Under the pieces are notes generated by a model, which ran no database searches, was not told the DNA's origin, and was given only the letters and a program-made list of their open reading frames with translations. This document shows, piece after piece, positions 6,052-8,749 of a DNA stretch of 8,749 nt. The stretch comes from Pirellulaceae bacterium (GTDB lineage Bacteria; Planctomycetota; Planctomycetia; Pirellulales; Pirellulaceae), in the NCBI GenBank assembly GCA_013002105.1, contig JABDKS010000323.1, positions 1-8,749 on the forward strand. Reading direction: 5' to 3'. Both the position numbers and the translations under genes were made by a program. Within the stretch, counting starts at the first letter, position 1. Each line of letters opens with the position of its first letter.

Positions 6052-7925
6052 TATCGAGATCCCATTCGCTTCTGGATGGATTCGGTCAGTTCGGCGCGTG
6101 TCACGCTGCCATCCCCGTCCGCATCTGCCTCCTGAACGCCGCTACGATACTGTCCGTCGATCGCACTGATTTCCTCGGCGGAAAGTTTTCCGTCGCCATC
6201 GGTATCGTTTCGTTCCATGGATCGCGTGACGATCGTGCCGATATCCGGCATCCCGCCACCGCCGGCTCCATCGGGTCGTCCACCGCCAGGTCGTCCGCCA
6301 CCATCGGGTCGACCACCACCACCGCCAGGTCGTCCACCACCATCAGGCCGTCCGCCGGCACCGGGGCCTCGACCGCCTCCATCGCGACCTTGCCAATCGC
6401 CATCGCCACGCGGACCCGAGGGTCCGTCGACGGCGTCGTCGGTTTTCGCTGGCCTTGGTTCGGCTCCCAATTTTCGCATGTCACTGTTGTCTTCGATGAT
6501 GACTTCTGGCAACTCCATCAATGATAAGTGCTCACGCAGGTTCAAGACGACGGTATCGCCCTCTTCGAGTCCTGATTTGATACTGGCCATGGTGTCATTG
6601 GTGGCGCCAATTTCGACTTTGTTGGTCTCGAATGTTTTGGGCCCGCGTTGGACCAAGGCATACATCTCGCCGCCGTGTTCGTACAAACCTTGAATGGGGA
6701 TCTGCAGCGAATCGGCCAACTGTTCGACAAAGATCTGGGCTTCGGCCGTCATCCCGGTTCGAATCGTATCGGGCGGATTGATGATCTCGACAATCGTCGC
6801 GTATTCTTTGATCGAAGAACTAAAGAAGCTACCCGGCTCGGCGTATCGATTGACCTTTTTGACGCGACCCTGCAATTTCAATCCGGGAATCGCATCGACG
6901 GAAATTTTCACCGGCATGCCTTCTTCGATCAGCGTCACGCGTGATTCGTTGACCTTGCACTTGACCTGCATCAGCGACGGGTCTGGCAATCGAATGATCG
7001 CTTGACGTTCTCGAACGGTCGCTCCCGCTTCGACCACAAATTCGGCATTCCCACCTCGACTGCTGTACTTGTTGGCGTGAACGACCACGCCGGACGATGG
7101 TGCGTACATCACGCACTTTTCGATTTGAGCTTCCGTTTCGGCCAACTCGGTTTTCTCTTCCATCAGTTCGCTTTTCAACGCCGACAATTGAGCCTCGGCC
7201 GATTCGATATCGCTATCGAACTGCACCAGCATCTTTTTCCGTGTCAGGTTCTGCAGAACCTTGAGTCGTCCTTGCGCGGCTTCGAGTTGGTTTCTAGCAT
7301 TGGCGACCGCGTATTTGTCCGCGTCCAGTTGCAGCGACTTGACCAGTCCTTTGGCGACCAATCGCTCGCTACTTTCGAGTGCAAGTTGACTCTTACGCAG
7401 TTCCTGTTCGGCGATCGCCATTTCGCTTTTGATGGCGTTTTCTTCTGTCTTGTAGACGCCTTCGAGATATTCTTCACGCGCGATCTTGGCCTGTTCCAAG
7501 GTGGCTGCTGCGGTGGTCACATTGGCCTCGGCCATCGTGACTTGAATCTTATCTTCTTTGACCTGCGTTTCTAATTGCGAAGAATCGAGTTCGATCAGCT
7601 TTTCGCCTTTGGCTACTTTTGTTCCTTCGTCGATGACCCATAGGATCGACGTTCCGGACGAAGTGCCGCGAGACTTGACTTCGCAAATGATTTCCGTGTT
7701 ACTGCTACTTTCGACTTCGCCCTGTTCCAGCACGATATGATCGAATGGTCCGCGGGTGACCTCCTGAGTGATCAACTCGCCTTGGGAAACGCTGTCGCGG
7801 TCGGCATAGATAAAGAAATATCCGAGCCAAGCGAGCACGCCGAGTAAAACGAGGCAGACGATGAGGCCACCGATCATGCCACCGCGGCGACGTGCGGCGG
7901 GCAGAGTTGTTGACGGTCGGTTCAT
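6051..7925 (-). CDS. HlyD/MacA-type periplasmic adaptor with Gly-rich linker and C-terminal EF-hands
   Basis: From the ATG at 7923-7925 the protein has 624 residues (numbering used here). A basic head (MNRPSTTLPAARRRGG) precedes one TM anchor at about 17-39. A first lipoyl-like half follows at about 95-118 (VIDEGTKVAKGEKLIELDSS), then a long coiled-coil hairpin at about 118-268, broken near SSERLVAKGLVK. The second lipoyl half is at about 270-316 (MYAPSSGVVVHANK, VVEAGATVRERQAIIRLPDP), then a beta-barrel (about 318-402) and membrane-proximal domain (about 404-467). This is the classic membrane-fusion adaptor order. After it come a Gly/Arg/Pro/Asp linker (about 514-558) and two EF-hand loops at 574-585 (DTDGDGKLSAEE) and 601-612 (DADGDGSVTRAE). 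It begins the ABC exporter cluster; its TAA overlaps the ATPase ATG. The frame stays open to a GTG at 8069 (672 residues) with another ATG at 8018. I prefer 7925 because the basic head plus TM is the usual start, but this is not certain. Confidence 0.9.
   Translation of the reverse strand: MNRPSTTLPAARRRGGMIGGLIVCLVLLGVLAWLGYFFIYADRDSVSQGELITQEVTRGPFDHIVLEQGEVESSSNTEIICEVKSRGTSSGTSILWVIDEGTKVAKGEKLIELDSSQLETQVKEDKIQVTMAEANVTTAAATLEQAKIAREEYLEGVYKTEENAIKSEMAIAEQELRKSQLALESSERLVAKGLVKSLQLDADKYAVANARNQLEAAQGRLKVLQNLTRKKMLVQFDSDIESAEAQLSALKSELMEEKTELAETEAQIEKCVMYAPSSGVVVHANKYSSRGGNAEFVVEAGATVRERQAIIRLPDPSLMQVKCKVNESRVTLIEEGMPVKISVDAIPGLKLQGRVKKVNRYAEPGSFFSSSIKEYATIVEIINPPDTIRTGMTAEAQIFVEQLADSLQIPIQGLYEHGGEMYALVQRGPKTFETNKVEIGATNDTMASIKSGLEEGDTVVLNLREHLSLMELPEVIIEDNSDMRKLGAEPRPAKTDDAVDGPSGPRGDGDWQGRDGGGRGPGAGGRPDGGGRPGGGGGRPDGGGRPGGGRPDGAGGGGMPDIGTIVTRSMERNDTDGDGKLSAEEISAIDGQYRSGVQEADADGDGSVTRAELTESIQKRMGSR
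6090..6206 (-). other. EF-hand pair encoded at the adaptor C-terminus
   Basis: Two 12-residue calcium-binding loops are encoded at 6171-6206 (DTDGDGKLSAEE) and 6090-6125 (DADGDGSVTRAE). Both have Asp at positions 1, 3 and 5, the conserved Gly at 6, and Glu at 12, as in canonical EF-hand/dockerin-like loops. They are 15 residues apart, as in a paired EF-hand domain. Calcium binding is inferred from these residues. Placed after the TM anchor and adaptor body, the domain should face the periplasm. Confidence 0.85.
6261..6353 (-). repeat. Coding tandem repeat, GRPDGG/GRPGGG units in the adaptor linker
   Basis: Five GRP triplets, each followed by (D/G)GG or DGA, occur in close succession (GRPDGG, GRPGGGG, GRPDGG, GRPGG, GRPDGA). 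The underlying DNA is also repetitive (plus-strand GGTCGTCCACC-like units with CCACCA runs). The linker is probably flexible and disordered, tying the EF-hand pair to the adaptor body. Such repeats can expand or contract by slippage. Confidence 0.75.
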
Positions 7926-8157
7926 GTTGGAGATTAGAGCCGGAGGTGGGGGGATTGCGTCAGTGAACGGCCCAGCGGTCGGTAAGGGGCCATCGGATGA
8001 AACCACTCGCGCCAGCATTAGTTTCGATTGGGTAGGATCCAATCGTGCCTCGGGATCACCCGATGGCACGAAAATTTCGGATATCGACGGCTGGCTGAGC
8101 TAGCGGGCAAGCCTCTTTGGTGGGTGAATCAAAGGATGCTGGCCACCGATATTCTAA
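7926..8157. other. Spacer upstream of the exporter operon, or N-terminal extension of the adaptor
   Basis: If the adaptor starts at 7925 this is a 232-bp leader; if it starts at the GTG at 8069 only 88 bp are non-coding. The open frame across 7926-8069 encodes a Pro-rich, low-complexity stretch (for example DAIPPPPALIS) with no recognisable motif. A TAGAAT hexamer on the minus strand just after the pyrophosphorylase stop resembles a -10 box, but no good -35 box stands at 16-18 bp. No convincing intrinsic terminator follows the pyrophosphorylase gene, so read-through into the exporter genes is possible. Confidence 0.4.
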
Positions 8158-8749
8158 TCAACGGTCAAAATAGCGGTTGTCAGATATTTCAAGATTCGCG
8201 GGGATCTTGTCGGGAAGCTGTTTGGGGAAAAGCGAAAATCGGGGGTTAATTTCCACTAGAACCCCTGGCTTGACGGTCGCGCCGGCCTGCTGCAGCCAGG
8301 ATTGATGCAAATCGGCGATCGCCTGACGAGCCAACGACGGCGTGTCATTGTCCGCGCCGTCGGCATTTTTCACTGGCGCGAACGCTTCTCGAGGCATTGC
8401 TTCGACGACGATCGCGTTGGCTGCTGCCGGCAGCAGATCAAAAATGAACCGCTCAAACTTGGTCGCGTTCGGCTCGCTGGGATCGACGAAATTGCCGTCT
8501 TCGTTCAGGTAGGGGACTTTTTTACTGGCGCGGTGAAATGGCAGAGCGTCGGTCGATTGACTCATCCGACGCAAAAAAGCGACGTCGATGACGTGTACCG
8601 CGATACTGCCCGCCCAAAATCGCAGTGCGCCATCAGGGTCAGTCGCGTTGGCAGCTGAATCGGGCAAGTCGCTGTATTCGATGATCTGCATGTTGCCGTC
8701 GACCACCACGACATTGCCGACCTTTTCGGTGGCGTAACGCTTGCGGACC
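8158..8749 (-). CDS. UDP-N-acetylglucosamine/galactosamine pyrophosphorylase (UAP1/AGX type), 5'-truncated
   Basis: The frame is open to the window edge, so only the last ~197 residues are visible; the GTG at 8709 is an internal Val codon, not a start. The visible part resembles the C-terminal half of eukaryotic UAP1/AGX and plant USP-like uridylyltransferases. Matching stretches include VGNVVVVDGNMQIIEYSDLP, then LRFWAGSIAVHVIDVAFL (UAP1 has FNAGNIANH here), KKVPYLNEDG, NATKFERFIFDLLP, VVEAMPREAFAPVKNADG and the end of that block, DTPSLARQAI. The Lys in APVKNADG lies in the conserved uridine-nucleotide contact region of the family. The enzyme joins UTP and GlcNAc-1-P (or GalNAc-1-P) to make the UDP-sugar for cell-wall, glycolipid or polysaccharide synthesis in the cytoplasm. 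The N-terminal GG..TR nucleotide-binding loop lies outside the window. Typical bacteria use the unrelated GlmU. Sugar specificity (GlcNAc, GalNAc or glucose-type) is not decided by what is visible. Confidence 0.9.
   Translation of the reverse strand, partial: VRKRYATEKVGNVVVVDGNMQIIEYSDLPDSAANATDPDGALRFWAGSIAVHVIDVAFLRRMSQSTDALPFHRASKKVPYLNEDGNFVDPSEPNATKFERFIFDLLPAAANAIVVEAMPREAFAPVKNADGADNDTPSLARQAIADLHQSWLQQAGATVKPGVLVEINPRFSLFPKQLPDKIPANLEISDNRYFDR

Noticed and set aside
6217..6693. Plus-strand open frame with a striking Pro-rich (RPPPSGRPPP) product
   Set aside because: It is the complement of the Gly-rich linker of the adaptor. The minus-strand frame continues into intact EF-hands and is the real one.
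7002..7574. Plus-strand open frame of 190 codons
   Set aside because: Antisense to the coiled-coil part of the adaptor. Its Phe/Leu/Gln-rich product mirrors the Glu/Lys/Leu codons of the real gene.
8069..8079. Small inverted repeat CGAAA-A-TTTCG near the adaptor gene, considered as a terminator for the pyrophosphorylase gene
   Set aside because: The 5-bp arms with a 1-nt centre cannot form a stable hairpin, there is no T-run after it, and it overlaps a possible adaptor start.
1..8749. CRISPR array, tRNA, rRNA, insertion sequence or prophage genes
   Set aside because: No regularly spaced repeats, cloverleaf-like segments, transposase motifs or terminal inverted repeats were found on reading both strands.

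Overview
The window reads as chromosomal DNA from a planctomycete, most likely close to Rhodopirellula or another member of the Pirellulaceae. This is inferred from the protein content: a eukaryote-like UDP-HexNAc pyrophosphorylase, a membrane-fusion adaptor with a Gly/Arg/Pro/Asp-rich tail and EF-hands, a TadG-like pilus protein, weak or absent Shine-Dalgarno sites, and moderate GC. No search could be run. All eight supported genes lie on the minus strand, so transcription runs from the right edge to the left edge.

Right edge (8158-8749): the C-terminal part of a UDP-N-acetylhexosamine pyrophosphorylase (UAP1/AGX type), cut at its 5' side by the window. After a spacer with no clear terminator comes a compact five-gene cluster (7925 or 8069 down to 2028). 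It encodes a HlyD/MacA-type adaptor with C-terminal EF-hands, a MacB/LolD-type ABC ATPase, a MacB-type FtsX permease, a secreted endonuclease/exonuclease/phosphatase (EEP) hydrolase, and an EamA/DMT ten-helix transporter. Junctions are tight: a TAATG stop/start overlap, an 8-nt gap, a 24-nt gap and a GTGA overlap. This suggests one transcript with translational coupling. The first three products should form a tripartite-style exporter or an envelope lipid/lipoprotein/peptide transport machine; its substrate cannot be read from the sequence.

Left of this cluster is a 341-bp gene-free stretch (1687-2027). It holds a hairpin just after the EamA stop codon and two further inverted repeats upstream of the next gene. 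It probably contains the end of the exporter operon and the promoter of the next unit.

Left edge (1-1686): a secreted protein of unknown function (217 aa) followed after 49 bp by a TadG-like Flp-pilus-type protein whose C-terminus lies beyond the window. These two probably form a unit. I see no rRNA, tRNA, CRISPR array, insertion sequence or phage gene. The most unusual element is the calcium-binding-type tail on the exporter adaptor.
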